A DNA stretch of 64,000 nt from Gyrodactylus bullatarudis (GCA_012064415.1 SSNU01000124.1:1-64000), one strand, 5' to 3'; shown: positions 1-11,803, counted from the first letter of the stretch. The notes: a model not told the origin generated them from the letters alone. Numbers and translations are program-made.

Positions 1-153
1 GATACTCAAAATTAGCAATTTTTGGTTTTTTGGCCATAGCGGCCAAAATATTAACGCTAGCGAAATTCTGAAAGCAGATCTGAAATCAGCACAAAACTTT
101 ATTCCAGAAAAGTTAAACCTGATCAAGTTTGTACGACCCCACCCCCACCCGTG
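1..153. repeat. Truncated terminal repeat of a DNA transposon
   Basis: The stretch ends in CACCCCCACCCGTG and carries, in the same order, the landmarks of the right arm of the element at 47449-48834: a TTTTGGCC block, a GATC/TCAGC block, and a final CACCCGTG. It looks like the outer end of a related but diverged element whose body lies left of the window. Similarity is by eye and degenerate, so the family link is an inference. Confidence 0.45.
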
Positions 154-162
154 TCATCTATG

Positions 163-790
163 TTATATGCTAATTTGACCTTCGCAATACATCAAAAACA
201 TGGCCCACACATTTTCTCTTTCTCTGCACCTCCCCTCCCCACTTGACACACAAATAAGGAAAAGAAATGTATAATTTAAGTATTCTCTAAACGACCCCCT
301 CCCCTTTACTAGTTCATTGAGTTGAATGAAAACATGTTTGTAGCATTGGAATTATTTATTATTACAAGACAATAATCTTATGACACTTAAGATTGAGTAA
401 ATCCTTTGCTAGTTATTGATAATTTTGACAACCTTAGAGAATTTGACTTTTGATATGTAATCCGATTTTGTATTAAAGTTTTCCGGGTTTTTAATCTTGT
501 TGATCATTACAGAATAGCTTTCATAAGAAAATTTAGAGGCTTGTTCTTCAATGAGATCGTGGAAGTTCTTCCTGTCATCCATTTTTGATTTTTAGATTCC
601 AAATATTCTTTACTCTTATGTACTTGACTCAATGGGAGAAGACTTGTCTTATACATTTTTTGCTTCTAAGGTTTACATATGTGTGTGGATGAAAGTAGGG
701 ATTAGAGAAGAGAGAAAATAAGCTTACTATGTATGTTTGTGTGCACAATGTTTTTTGGTGTATTGCAAAGGTCAAACTAGCATATACAAA
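163..790. repeat. Imperfect inverted repeat
   Basis: The segment near 163-260 (TTTGACCTTCGCAATACA and following) recurs inverted near 656-790. The arms are roughly 70-80% similar by eye with several indels. This fits an old foldback or MITE remnant. The minus-strand reading frame at 629-982 includes one arm and resembles no protein I know, so I do not call it a gene. Confidence 0.45.
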
Positions 791-799
791 AAATAATTG

Positions 800-1270
800 G
801 TCGACCAAAATAGGAAGAGAGTGAAAACTTCCAGAATTGTGCAAATTCCTAATTTTTTTTATGAGGATGAATATTTTCAATATTTGTTTTGATAAGTTTT
901 TTGTGGGACTACTAATAAGATTTTTTGAGGATTTTGAATTTGAAACCAAGATATAAAGTAGAGAAGTAAACTTCTCTGTCATGAAGAAGCGAAAAGAAGA
1001 AAAAAAAATTAATAGACGGAAATAATGATATCTGGATCTAAAATTCGAGTCTTCTTTTATCTATCAAAAGTAGCACGAAACTTACTTGTCAAATTTAGCA
1101 CTTGAACATTTAAAAAAGTTGAGAATTAATTGGGCAGGGAGAAAAATCTATAAGCTGAATTAAAATCCAAGTAGAATATTTTCATGGCGATTTACTCACT
1201 GGTCTTTTTCAGATCTTATTTATTCAAAATTAATTTTTTCATATATTTATGGTAAACAATTGTTTACATT
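800..1270. other. Stretch without recognisable features
   Basis: AT-rich sequence between the inverted repeat and the Merlin-like element. I see no coding signal, tandem repeat or RNA gene. Confidence 0.5.
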
Positions 1271-1278
1271 CTAATTAT

Positions 1279-2491
1279 TAGAGCCTCAAAACATAATACC
1301 TAAAATCATTCGTCTAATGTTCAGTTTAGAAACGCAGGTTTTTTACTATAGTTAATCATGTAATTATTTACAAGTAGCTTCGAGAATTCATCAATAAAAG
1401 TTAAACGATATTTTAAAAAGTGAAAAAATCTTTATTCAAAATAATCAACAATAAATATGTTTAACAGCTTTGAAAGTTGCTGATAGGATCCTCTTTTTAT
1501 TCTTTCTTCTGAAAAGGTATTGGTTTCTCTTTTAGCTGCGAATATTGACTCTATTTGGTTCGTGTGAAAACCTGATGAATTAAGAAATTTGTACTTTTGA
1601 CATACAGTTTCATGTCTATATCCTTCTTGAGAAAGGCGGGCATACGACTTGAATTCATCAGAGACTATCGTTGAACCAGGTAATATTTTCTTCTGGACAA
1701 TCTTCAATAAAGTCTCTTTCGATCGATTTTTCACAGTCTGCATGGATATATAAAGGTCCGCATGAGAGCCTCTTGCGCATTGGTCTTATAGCATACAGCG
1801 ATGATAACCGTAAGAATTTCCCATATCTTGAGATGGGATTTGCTTAAGAGGGTTCATAAATACTAACCATCTCTAATAGAAATTTTAGCACGATAAAGTG
1901 AGCAGTGCCATATCTTCTTATCAACTGACTTAGCTGATTTGATGGTCGTCATCATTCTTCCACATATGTTTTTTTGAGACTGGTATTAATCCTAAACGTT
2001 GCCACAGTTCAACAATAACAACTGGATCTTGCTGAAAGATCAATCCAGTTGATAAATATTTATCACAATTTTCAAGATTTATATCTTTTATATCCATGAA
2101 TAAATTTCGTAAAAATATGCCGATAGAAACAAATTAAGTATCTGAAATAAGAGCTTATTTTAAATATAGATTCTATTTTAAACAATAATTTTATCGTTTA
2201 ACTCTTATTAATGAATTCTCGAAGCTACTTGTAAGTAATTACAGTATAAAGTACAATATAAAACTTGCGTTCCTAAACTGAACATTAGCTAATCATTCTT
2301 TAAGCTCTAAAAAATTTGTAAAGTATTATTTTTCGGTATTATCTAAAGAATCCGAAAAGCCAATTAATTTTGAAATTAAACTGAAATAGCGTGATAGTTT
2401 CAAATGTTTTTTTGGACAAAGAAAATCATCTCTCTATTTCAAAAATTGTATTATTTTCAAATATAATATTCAAATACTTTTTGAGGCTCTA
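1279..2491 (-). mobile_element. Merlin/IS1595-like DNA transposon with perfect 8-bp TSD
   Basis: The element begins TAGAGCCTCAAAA at 1279 and ends with the reverse complement TTTTTGAGGCTCTA at 2491. Both ends are flanked by the same 8 bp, CTAATTAT (1271-1278 and 2492-2499). A second, longer pair of inverted repeats lies inside (about 1316-1396 and 2204-2287, around GAATTCTCGAAGCTACTTGT). Merlin-superfamily transposons, the eukaryotic relatives of IS1016/IS1595, are known for 8-9 bp duplications, and the protein remnant inside matches that assignment. At about 1.2 kb this is close to full length but internally deleted. Confidence 0.82.
1432..2097 (-). pseudogene. ISXO2/IS1595-like DDE transposase, broken
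   Basis: This encoded the cut-and-paste transposase of the surrounding element. Read on the minus strand, an N-terminal piece starts at the ATG at 2097 (MDIKDINLENCDKYLS) and shifts frame after about 45 codons. It continues with a W-C...AKISIRDG stretch and an LKIWEILTVI stretch, which correspond to the zinc-ribbon and helical part of ISXO2-like transposases. The last 103 codons (1743-1432) are open and hold RSKETLL, SDEFKSY (second catalytic Asp) and HTNQIES, the C-terminal catalytic signature. The segment carrying the first catalytic Asp is missing where the two parts meet near 1743, and there are extra stops between. It cannot be active. Confidence 0.82.
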
Positions 2492-2943
2492 CTAATTATT
2501 TTAAATAATTATGAAGTGTGAAAAACAAGGAATTTATTAATACTGAATGTACATTTCCTACCAACACAAAGATTGATTTGATTGATGAATTACTACGACT
2601 AATTATATTTATTATGTTAAGAAATAAAGATTTTTCAATGAAATTATTTCTGAAAAGTTCATTACGCTTTTGAAACTCTAAGGATTACTGCATCTTAATT
2701 GAAGTAGATTTCTTTCCTATAATGGGCATAAAATTTAGTTAAAGTTCAGGATTTTTGAAATAACTTCAACTTAGCCTTCAAACAGCTCAGAAACTAGAAG
2801 ACTCAAGGGAAACTTTCCTCATACTTTTTTATTAAGAATTTATTCCTGAAAAAGATGTGTCATTTCTGTCTATCTATCTATCTTATTTTTTTCTCTATTG
2901 AAAGGCAAAGTTCTGCAAGTTGGGTTTTTAATTTTTTTGAATA

Positions 2944-3294
2944 CAGTATGACGTCTGAGATAGGTCAAAAAACTATCCCTCTCTCTCATCCATTATAATT
3001 TCAAAAAGATCATTTGATGTCTACTATTTCCACATTTGATGTCTTCCACATTTCTATTTATCTGAAAATTCGGAAATCTCTAGAAACGAAACTATGGAAA
3101 TAATAATAATAAATAATACTAAAGAGATAAGCATTTACGCTCTATTCAGCAATATGTTTCTTACAGAAATGTAAAATTTTAAGAGAAAATGTGCAATATG
3201 ACCACTTTATAGCAGACATCAAAACACCTTTTTGAAATTATAATGGAGGAGAAAGAGGGATAGTTTTTTTACGCCTATCTTAGAGGTCATACTG
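2944..3294. mobile_element. Tc1/mariner-type MITE, family A copy 1
   Basis: Inverted termini of about 65 bp (CAGTATGACGTCTGAGATAG at 2944, mirrored to 3294) are each bordered by the dinucleotide TA, the Tc1/mariner target duplication. The element is about 350 bp with no coding capacity. A second copy lies at about 63183-63451 in the same orientation. Confidence 0.78.
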
Positions 3295-3296
3295 TA

Positions 3297-5529
3297 ACTC
3301 GAAAACTCCATAGCATGTAAATGAAATCAGCGAAAAATTCTCTACAAAAGTGAAAAACATCCTTGAGTAGATATATTAAAGTCCGATTTGTAAGATTGTG
3401 TGATCAAATTTTCTCATATTTGATATACTTTTCTTTAACTCGTTTTCATTTAAGTGATTGATCGTTTTAATATAGATTTGACTTTTATTTTCCAAAGTGA
3501 ATATCAGTTGAAAGATCTCAAACTCAATTCGAGGGTCAATCACGCATAATTTTATAGCAGGGGTAATTAAGAAATTGCTAAAAAATTAGGAAAAGCTGTC
3601 ATGAAATAAAATTCGAACAAAATCCAAGGATCCTAAAAGAAGACATGAGAAACTCAAAATACTCTTGTAACTTAATAGGAAAAATTAGTTTAATTGGGTC
3701 AATATGAAAAAATATGAGCTAGGGTTTAAGTTTAACAATGAAGTTATCAATAAATGGATGTTCTTCGTAGATGGCGAGACTGAATTTAATTTATCAGAAA
3801 GACTAATATAATTGGAAAAAAGATAATTTTTGAAATATATCTTTGAAAGGGTAATGTTACGTTGCTGCTTCATAATAAAAAATCGTTATTTTCAATTTTG
3901 TTGAAACATTAAAAAAATTTTTTAAACTGAACACATTGGTATAATAAAACTTCCACTCAGCAAGCTATAAAAAAAGCAACTCTGGTTTTTAATAAAGTCT
4001 TAAAATTTGAACGGAATTTGAGGACGTTGAATTTTGTTTGAATTGTGTTCAAATTCTAACTATGTGTATAACATTTAAAAAAAGTTAAATTCATGGGTAA
4101 ATGGAAGAGATAATCCTTTAGAGTTAAACTGTAGCAAAATTTATGAATCATTGGTCTAATAATTTCGTCCTAAAATCCTCCTCTCAACGTATGAGGCTAC
4201 TTGTAGGTATTATTCTTATAAATATGAATAAAAAGGGTGGTCTATCTAAAGGTCCTAAGTCGAAGGACCACTATAATAAGATTCCGTCTCATTAAAAAGC
4301 GAGTCATATATATATCTTTATTATTTTGAATTTTAATTCTTAATTTTGATTAAATTAAAATAATCGGCTTACTGTCTTCTCGCTTCGCTTTGAATTTGAA
4401 TATTATTAGATTATTGATTGAAGTAAGATAAGAAATATCCCTTCTGAAAAGTAACCTTTCAAACTTCTAATCATCACGTATTATTTAGAGCTAAACCTTC
4501 AAAGATGTATATTTGCCACTCTTTTTAATTTGAACATTTTTTATTATAAATTTTTTAGAGGTTGAGGTTTTTGCCAGAATATTGCCTTTTTTTCAAATAA
4601 AATTCCCATTTTGGCATTGCATATTTTAGTTCTTGATGTGAATAAAGATATCTTTTAAAATTGTCTTTAAGAGAATAAAAGAGTCAAACATTTAATCATC
4701 AAGTTAATATTAAAATTAATTAATAATTACTCTCTTATAACGGTTCTGTGAAATTGAATGAAATGTTTTAATTTTAGAATAATCAAAAAGTAGACGATAA
4801 TAATATGAATTTTGTAAACTTATACTCACTCAAGATTTTCGAGTTTTCTAAATAACATTTTAGATTTTTGATCCAATCAATATAATGGTTGATCGAACTT
4901 ACACTTTCCAGTGCTCACTTTGTTAAATTCAATGTTAGTATATTGGATTGTGATCTAGTTTATATTTCAAGAAAATTGATCTAAGTGCATTCTCACTTTA
5001 ATTCCCTTTCCTTTCTAGGTTTGACAAGAAAATTTATCATAATGTATACCTCAGGAAATTAAAATGTCACAATTTTTAATACACACAATAAGACAATGTT
5101 TATCTGTTAGTATAGGAACCAGAAAATAATTATCTTGGGAATTTCGTACTGATTCTGTTTCTGGACTTGTTTTTCCAACAATACCTGGTAAAATATTGTT
5201 GAAATACTTCCTCGGCAATTAAAAGCAATTATTATTACTATCTATTTCAAGGTAACTCATTAAGAACAAGTTGAAAATGAGATTTCTTACTTCGCCAGTG
5301 CATTTCTTAACGAATTGTTTAAACTCTATTCATATATAATTACGTCTTTTCGGTTTCAATGCTAAAAATTTTCATGTTCAAAGTATGAGCAAAAGAATTT
5401 AATTCAAGTTTCAAAAGATGGATGAAATTTTTTAGTTTTAGTAACAGAAAATTTTTTCATCTCACTCTCTTTTCAATTTCCTATAGAAAAGAGATTTTCA
5501 ATGGCCTATCTCAAAGGTTTTTAAAAACA
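3297..5529. other. Long stretch without recognisable genes
   Basis: About 2.2 kb of AT-rich DNA. The 62-codon minus-strand frame at 3685-3873 is low-complexity (N, S, L, Y rich) with no motif, so I leave it out. I see no long inverted repeat or tandem array here. Confidence 0.5.
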
Positions 5530-6140
5530 TTTTAAACGAAATTAAATCATATGATACGTAAAATAATAATTGTAAAGCGATGTGAGGTTTTCAAACTGAT
5601 CTTAATCCCCATTCAAGTAAATTCAGTTGATTCTTCAGTTTAAACGTTTCTCTCACAGATATAAGGTTAAACTTTATTGAACATAAAAGGTCTCATTATC
5701 AGAGGACTCATTCAGCCAACTTGAGGTTAGATTAAAGAAGAGATTTTGTGTAGTCAAGCTTTGACCTTAGGTGACACAAAATACAGACCTCAAATCAAAA
5801 ATCCTTTAAGGAAAACTTAGATCCTAAATAATTAAAATATTTGAGAAGAAAAGGACACGATTATGAGGTTAGTAAAGCGAAAGGTTTTACAATAAAAGCT
5901 GTTCTTCGAAGAGTTTGTTATCTGGAGAAAAAGAGGAGCTAAGTAATCTATAACTGCGGAAGAACATAACATTTATAACCTTTAATTCTAAGCTCATAGG
6001 AAGAGGAAAATCTATTGATAACATAGATTAAAGAATTAATAAGACCAAACTTAGACAAGGGAGAGATTTTTAAAGAAGTTATTTCAAATTCCAAGTCAAT
6101 AGTGATATCAACAAATTCACATTGAATAGCAACTTAATGA
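5530..6140 (-). pseudogene. LINE reverse transcriptase tail, copy 1 (decayed)
   Basis: Read on the minus strand from about 6135, it encodes a degenerate C-terminal RT region: LSKFGLINSLIYVINRFSSS, SYELRIKGYKCYVLP, then stops and a later RTAFIVK piece. The same residues occur in the copies at 7201-8093 (plus) and 32127-33125 (minus). The 3' untranslated part is also shared with the 32 kb copy, including TGATTCTTCAGTT and ATTAAATCATATG. Non-LTR retrotransposons copy themselves by target-primed reverse transcription. This copy lacks the catalytic palm and has several stops. Confidence 0.7.
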
Positions 6141-7131
6141 TATTTGAAATTCAAGTGATTAAAATTCCAAGTTATCACTCAAAAAGAATTCTCAAAGAAA
6201 CCTCAATAAGACGTTTGTTAATTCAAATCTACACCAATTTAAATTCATTATAGGAATATATAATTATGTACATAATGCCTAATGTAACTGAGTGGAGTTA
6301 CATATACAATAGATGTACATTTAGTGCATTTTTCGCATGCTATAATTAAGAAAAAATAAAATTTAAATAGAGACTTTTAAAATTCATTATGAGACTCTTT
6401 ATTCCTTTAAATCTTGTTTATACATCATCACAGGGATATTCTTCTCAATGTGTGTTGTACAATTTGCTATTGAGTGGGGGGAAACTTGTTTTTTGGCATT
6501 ATTTGCTGCTAAATCCAAAATTCTCATACAACTCAGACTTGAGGATGTCGATAAATAATGAATATGAAATCAGAGAAACATTAAAAAAATAATTTAACAA
6601 GTAATGCTCCTACCCTTAAATTTATAACCAATAATAATTATTTGACCTTAAATCTTTAACATTATAACCCTTGAAAATCACCCCCTTTTTAAACGTCCCA
6701 TTTTGAATTAAAAATTGGTGTCGATTTGAGTTTAGAAAAGTTCCATTTTCGTCTGTAAAAGGTATAGTAATTGAATAGTTTATACATGGATATAAGAAAA
6801 AGAGCCATTCAAAATTTAATCATGCAGCTTACTCTATTTCTCTTGCATGTTGTTCTCTCTCTCTTCTGAAAAAAAAATAGTTTAACTATTTTTAAAAAGG
6901 CCGGAAATCTCCATTTATATTCATTATTAACCAAAAATCTCGATAATTGTATTTATGACAAACTCGATTGTAGCTTTCAAACTAATAATAATGATTTAGA
7001 AGCATTCATTTTTATATGTCACAATTTGCATTATTTCGTTTGGATAATTAACGTACTCTGAATTCTCTCTGTAAGATTCAATGATAACCGAATAATTGGA
7101 GATAAATGGGATAAAAACCTTTGCTTATAAT
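6141..7131. other. Stretch without recognisable genes
   Basis: About 1 kb of AT-rich sequence. The 67-codon frame at 6389-6592 has no motif I recognise and no related copy in the window, so I do not call it. Confidence 0.45.
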
Positions 7132-7200
7132 TACAGTCAATCAGTAAAGGGTCTTGACGTATAGTGGAATGAGAAATCTTCAAGAGATTTTCATGCGTAG

Positions 7201-8093
7201 TCAAATTTAATTCCCTTCACAGCTCTTACAAGATAATCAACTCCGGTGTTCCTCAAGGTTCCTCCTTGGGTCCACTTCTCTTCAATATCTGTATCGCAGA
7301 TATTCAATTGCCATCTGACTTAGGTAAATTATTCAAATATGCAGACGACCTTAAATTTGTCTACGCTGTAAACAATGTGCTTGACATTCTTAAAATTAAT
7401 AACTATTTTAACTCTCTTAAGCTGAATCTTTCCAAAATGGGTCTTGAGATAAATAGATCCAAATGCAAACTGCTTTTTCCAAAAGTTCTTCCATCCTCAT
7501 TTCTTTCAAATCTTCATCTTCCAGGCGATATAGTGGAATCTACTACGGACCTTGGTTTTGAAATTAATTCCTCATTAACTATCTTCCCTCTCTCTAAAAA
7601 GGGTTTGATAAACTCTCTGTTATATATGATTAATAGGTTCACCTCCTCACCAGACTTAAAAATATTAGCCTTCAAAACTTTTGTTTTGCCCCATTTAGAC
7701 TATACTGCCCCTTTAATACCGGAAATATCTAATGCCAATTCACTTAAAATTGAACAGATACAATATCGTTTTCTTCACGCGCTTTTCCCTTGGTTCGATT
7801 CTTACAACTCCTTAATTGCAATCTCTAGGCTAGAACCCATATGGATCAGAAGGGCTGCTTTTATTATAAAGATGTTCTCAACTCATGCGGATACATATAT
7901 TAATAATTACTACTCTCAACGTAAGCCCTCTTTCTCCAATCACCCTCTTCTCGCTCATTTTCGTTTTCTTTATTCCGTTTTTAAACTATCAGAATGTGAA
8001 AACCTTAATGATCTTAAATGTGTTATAAAATTTATCAGATCCAAACTAAATTATTCGAAAACTCTTCTTTATTCGAATAATCATCTAGCTTAA
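7201..8093 (+). pseudogene. Non-LTR retrotransposon reverse transcriptase, C-terminal part
   Basis: The frame is open from the LINE boundary to TAA at 8093, about 297 codons. In order it carries SGVPQGSSLGPLLF (RT motif 4, from about 7242), KYADDLK (catalytic motif C) near 7338, the GLEINRSKC stretch (thumb-proximal region), and then LPHLDYTAPLIP and IQYRFLH, typical of the region after the RT in Jockey/CR1-like LINEs. The usual FxxxDF motif A, the N-terminal RT and the endonuclease are absent, so it is 5'-truncated. No in-frame stop occurs, which suggests a fairly young insertion. Two related, more decayed copies lie at 5530-6140 and 32127-33125. The exact clade is uncertain. Confidence 0.85.
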
Positions 8094-8378
8094 TAAGATC
8101 CCCTTTTCTTTACAGAGACCTTTTTCTTTAAAATTTAACCTTGTATTCTATATGGACAATGGTTGAGTTGATGACTGACCTGACTGTCTAAGTGATTGAT
8201 TCATTTGTGGCAATTTAGATTTTGATCCGGAGCTATAATTTTTTCAGTGACCTGAAGCTCTTTTGGTTGGGTCTGTGATTATATTAAAAACTTTTATGAA
8301 CTCATTTTATTATGTATATCAGATTTTATATGTTAAACTTAATCTCTTTAATAAATTTTATGATTTCAAAAAAAAAAA
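7201..8378 (+). mobile_element. 5'-truncated LINE with poly(A) tail
   Basis: It starts abruptly at 7201 inside the arm of the host MITE and ends with an 11-A run at 8368-8378. It holds the C-terminal half of an RT frame followed by about 275 bp of 3' untranslated sequence. Truncation at the 5' end plus a poly(A) tail is the normal outcome of target-primed reverse transcription. I see no clean target-site duplication; a few bases of target seem lost compared with the opposite arm. Confidence 0.72.
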
Positions 8379-8527
8379 TGTTTTGATGTATGCTTTGGTA
8401 TATAAATAAATACATATATATTAGAAAATAAAAAAAATCTAATCTATCAATAGGTTTTATGAAATCTCTGATTGAGTTTTTGCTTATGACATTCATCTTC
8501 TTTATTATTAAATATATTATAAAATAT

Positions 8528-9200
8528 ACACCTGATTAATATGAAGATGGGAATTTATGATGTTTACAGAATTCTCAATATTTCATCAAGAAATCGAATT
8601 TGGAATCTAGATCGTAGGTTCCACTTTCACGATCTGAAGTAAAAAAATTTGAAAAAAATCAAATTAGGAAAGTTTCAAATCTAGCGATGGCGCCAAATTC
8701 CCATTATTTTTAACTTTGAATCGAAAATTTTTATTGATTACAAAGTGAGAGAGTGACAAAAATTTTTAGTTTCTCAATTAGTCAAATAAATCAAATATGC
8801 TGATTCAGATTTTTAGAATCCGCCCTTCGTCGTATGAAAAACGAATTTTGATTTTCGAATCATTTTCACGAATTAAGAATCGATGAAATTTTGATGATTC
8901 AAGATCAGCGAGTTCATAGAAATTCTTATGGTCGTAATCGGTTTCTACGACTAATCGTTATCCCGAAATATCAATTTTTGATCACTCTCTCACTAATCAA
9001 ATCAATAAAAATTTCAACTCAAATTTCAAAAAAATTTGGCGCCATCGCTAGATTTGAGATTTACTATAATTTGATTTTTTTTAAATTTTTCTACTTCAGA
9101 TCGTGAAAAAAGATTCCAATAAATCAAATTCGAGTTTTTGATGAAAACAATCTATAATTTTGTGAAAATCATAAATTCCCATCTTCATATTAATTAGCTT
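8528..9200. mobile_element. Palindromic MITE, family B copy a
   Basis: The left half from ACACCTGATTAATATGAAGA is mirrored by the right half ending TCTTCATATTAATTAGC. Similarity continues inward for most of the 670 bp (GATCTGAAG, GATGGCGCCAA, AGTGAGAGAGTGA blocks all recur inverted), so the element is nearly a full imperfect palindrome. No protein is encoded. Related copies lie at 9767, 23850, 27053 and 44876. Confidence 0.8.
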
Positions 9201-9766
9201 TAGTTGGAGTACGGTCTACAATGAAAATGTAGGGCCTACACATAAACATCACAAACTACATTCAAACTTATGATTTTTTATGTTGTCAATATGTAAAATA
9301 AATTATTAACAATGTAATTATCATAAAAATTCGTACGTCTCAATGCAAAACTTTACACGAATACGTGTAGGGACCTAAATTTTCTTTATAGAGCAAAGCA
9401 TACATCTAAACATTACACTACGCGTGAAAATCTCTTGAAGATTTCTCATTCCACTGTACGTGATGACCCTTTGCCGATTGACTGTATATGAACAATCAAA
9501 TAGTTTGAGCAGTCAATTTAGGATCTGAAAAGAGACATGTCCAGTAGGGATAGATAATTCAATTCTTATGTTCAACTTCGTTTTGGCGGGGGAAAAGTGG
9601 TTCAGAATGAATTTTCGTTTCGAATTATAAAAAATTTTATCGAAAATTATTTTCTATTGAAGTGGCAGTGATAGTGTCAAAGTTCCTTTTTTAATTAAAA
9701 ATCTTTCAAGTTCAATACTATTACTTCCAGTTAGTTTTCGAGGATTTAAAAGTTTTTGGGGGAAAT

Positions 9767-9871
9767 ACACCTAGTTGATATGAAGATGGGAATTTATGAT
9801 TTTTACAAAATTCTTGATCAAATTCGATTTCTTGATGAAAAAATTAAGAATTTTGTAAAATTCATAAATTC
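9767..9871. mobile_element. MITE family B, internally deleted copy b
   Basis: It begins ACACCTAGTTGATATGAAGA and within 105 bp folds back on itself (GAATTTATGATTTTTACAAAA against TTTTGTAAAATTCATAAATTC). Only the outer parts of both arms remain. Confidence 0.65.
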
Positions 9872-11001
9872 TTTCGATAATTCGACTTTTCTGTTACGAA
9901 GCAGATAATTATTTATTATGTCAGAGTTGGAGATAGCTGAAAATACTGCAGATGAATGGACAAACTTCATCCCTTAGAAATCGAAAATTTGACCAATTCT
10001 AGATAATTCTAGGAGTATAATGCAATAAATAAGGATTTATTTACATATCGTTTTTATCTTACTGTTTTAAAATCTCATTTCTTAAATAGTGAATTAGTAA
10101 TTATAAGGGTTAGGTAAAAAATATCGAAAAAGTTTTGAAAAAATCGCAAAAAGTGGCCTTCCCTGTTTAAATATTAGTTCTTCCAATAAATTTATCCATT
10201 CGAATCCAAAATAACAGAATAACTTTCAAGAAAAATTTACGTTTTTGTAAAAGTTCTTTCCGCATCTACTACAGCCTATCAACTAATTATACTGTCCAGG
10301 GCTTGTTTCATATTTTGAATATTCAACTCTCAGCGAATCCAGTTATAGGCGGATTGTGTAAATAGCCAGAGACAAAAAAAAAGAAAATGATTCAACTAAT
10401 ACATGAGTAAATAAAAAGGCTTACTTATACAGTTAATAATTGAAAATTTATTTTTTAACAAGTAAGGATCAAATCATAAAAAAGTTGCAGCCGGTAAGAA
10501 AACCCCAAAAATCGCAAATTTATCTTGGTTAGCAACGTTAGAAATCAAAATTATATATTTTTCAAATAAGAACATGGAAACAAGCAACATATCGAAAATC
10601 GCAAATTAACTGATTAATAATCAGTAATTATTTATAAATACTAATTATGAATAGATCACCAAAAGATCAGCCAAAAATAGCAAAAATGAGTTTAAATAGT
10701 AGCAAACTTTAAGTTTAGAAAAAGTAAGAAAATTAATTGAAATTTGTGGACTCTCTAGTTTCCAAGATACCTACAACTGCGCAACTCATAGAAAGTCATG
10801 AATGGGATGGTAGTTTTAGAATTTTGAAAATAACAGTATCTTCAAACACCGTATTGGATCCATATATGGACACAAAGTCTATTGACTAATCTAATTATTC
10901 CTATTCAAGGAAATCAAAATATTAACAAAACTAGTTATCATAAATTGGGAATCTGTGGTCTTTAAATAAATAAATCTTGTGCATAAACGTTTTATAAACG
11001 T
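9872..11001. other. Stretch without recognisable genes
   Basis: AT-rich sequence with scattered short A-rich repeats such as ATCGCAAA. No coding or foldback signal was seen. Confidence 0.45.
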
Positions 11002-11010
11002 TATTTTATA

Positions 11011-11791
11011 GGGTTAATTCCAAAAATCACCCCAAGAAAACTTTTTTTTCCAAAAATTTTCCCCAAAAATTTCCAAAAATCACTTCTAAGCAAAGAATGA
11101 CCCCAATGAAAATTTCAGCTCTTTTACTCATATCAATTATAAATAATAGTAATTATTCTGATTTTAAAGTTTTCTTCTCTACTTTTTCATCACAATTATC
11201 TCCCTTAATACTATTAATTATAACCAATTAGCTGATAAAATTAGTTTTAATATTTTTTACGAACCATAAATTAATATATTCGGGGTATAGTCATTTTTGA
11301 CTCATTCATAGAGTGATGGAGGGGTAGGAGAAAAACCTATAATTTGATGAGATTATCATTGAGATATTCGTTATTATTCGAAACATGTCTTCACTAACGG
11401 TCGGTCTCTGTTACGAAACCAAAGAACAAGTGAAAAGTTTTGTCATGGACCACTCAATCGCTACTCAGAAGTCATTTAAAGTCAAGAAAAATACAGAGAA
11501 AGCTTACATTTGGAAATGCAAAGATTGTAAAGCTTTCATACGTTTTAGTGCATGAAAAGATGGAGGATTCTATTTAACTTCTTTTCAAGGTCATACATGT
11601 ACACATTTGAGCTGAATTGTCAAAAAGGAAAAAATTTCGCAGATATTAAATCCTTTTCAACAAAATAGGCCTTAGATCAGAATATGATTTTCGTACATAT
11701 TTTATATTGAATTTTACTTTACTCCTTTGCAAATTTTTGGGGTGATTTTTGGAAAAAAATATTTTCATGGGGTGATTTTTGGAATTAACCC
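11011..11791 (+). mobile_element. MULE-type non-autonomous transposon with 9-bp TSD
   Basis: The element starts GGGTTAATTCCAAAAATCAC at 11011 and ends with GTGATTTTTGGAATTAACCC at 11791. The neighbouring 9 bp are TATTTTATA (11002-11010) and TATTTTATT (11792-11800), a 9-bp duplication with one mismatch. Mutator-like elements (MULEs) characteristically make 9-11 bp duplications, and the coding remnant inside is a MULE DNA-binding domain. Similar termini appear at 54216-54271 and, more weakly, at 39640-39705. Confidence 0.78.
11385..11615 (+). pseudogene. MULE transposase N-terminal zinc-finger domain, remnant
   Basis: From the ATG at 11385 the frame reads MSSLTVGLCYETKEQVKSF, then KSFKVKKN, YIWKCKDCKAFIRF and, after an in-frame TGA at 11553, GGFYLTSFQGHTCTH. 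The spacing C-x2-C ... H-x-C with 'xFxxxExxxxxVxxY' ahead of it matches the Mutator-type transposase DNA-binding zinc finger (MuDR/WRKY-GCM1 fold), which binds the terminal repeats. The rest of the transposase is absent, so the element could at most be mobilised in trans. Confidence 0.7.
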
Positions 11792-11803
11792 TATTTTATT
11801 TAC

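Larger units (their letters stand above)
7134..9484. mobile_element. Tc1/mariner-type MITE split by a LINE and a second MITE
   Basis: The ends are inverted: CAGTCAATCAGTAAAGGGTC at 7134, and its reverse complement finishing at 9484 (CCTTTGCCGATTGACTG). Each is bordered by TA. The arm GAGATTTTCATGCGTAG at 7184-7200 resumes as ATGTTTTGATGTATGCTTTG at 8379-8398, matching the reverse complement of 9400-9437. The arm is therefore interrupted by the LINE at 7201-8378, and the interior is interrupted by the palindromic MITE at 8528-9200. Removing both leaves a host element of about 0.5 kb. Confidence 0.75.

Noticed and set aside
629..982. 117-codon minus-strand reading frame
   Set aside because: It is low in complexity, has no motif, and its end coincides with an inverted-repeat arm. 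It most likely arises by chance in the repeat.
3685..3873. 62-codon minus-strand frame
   Set aside because: Composition is typical of AT-rich noncoding DNA and no relative or motif was seen.
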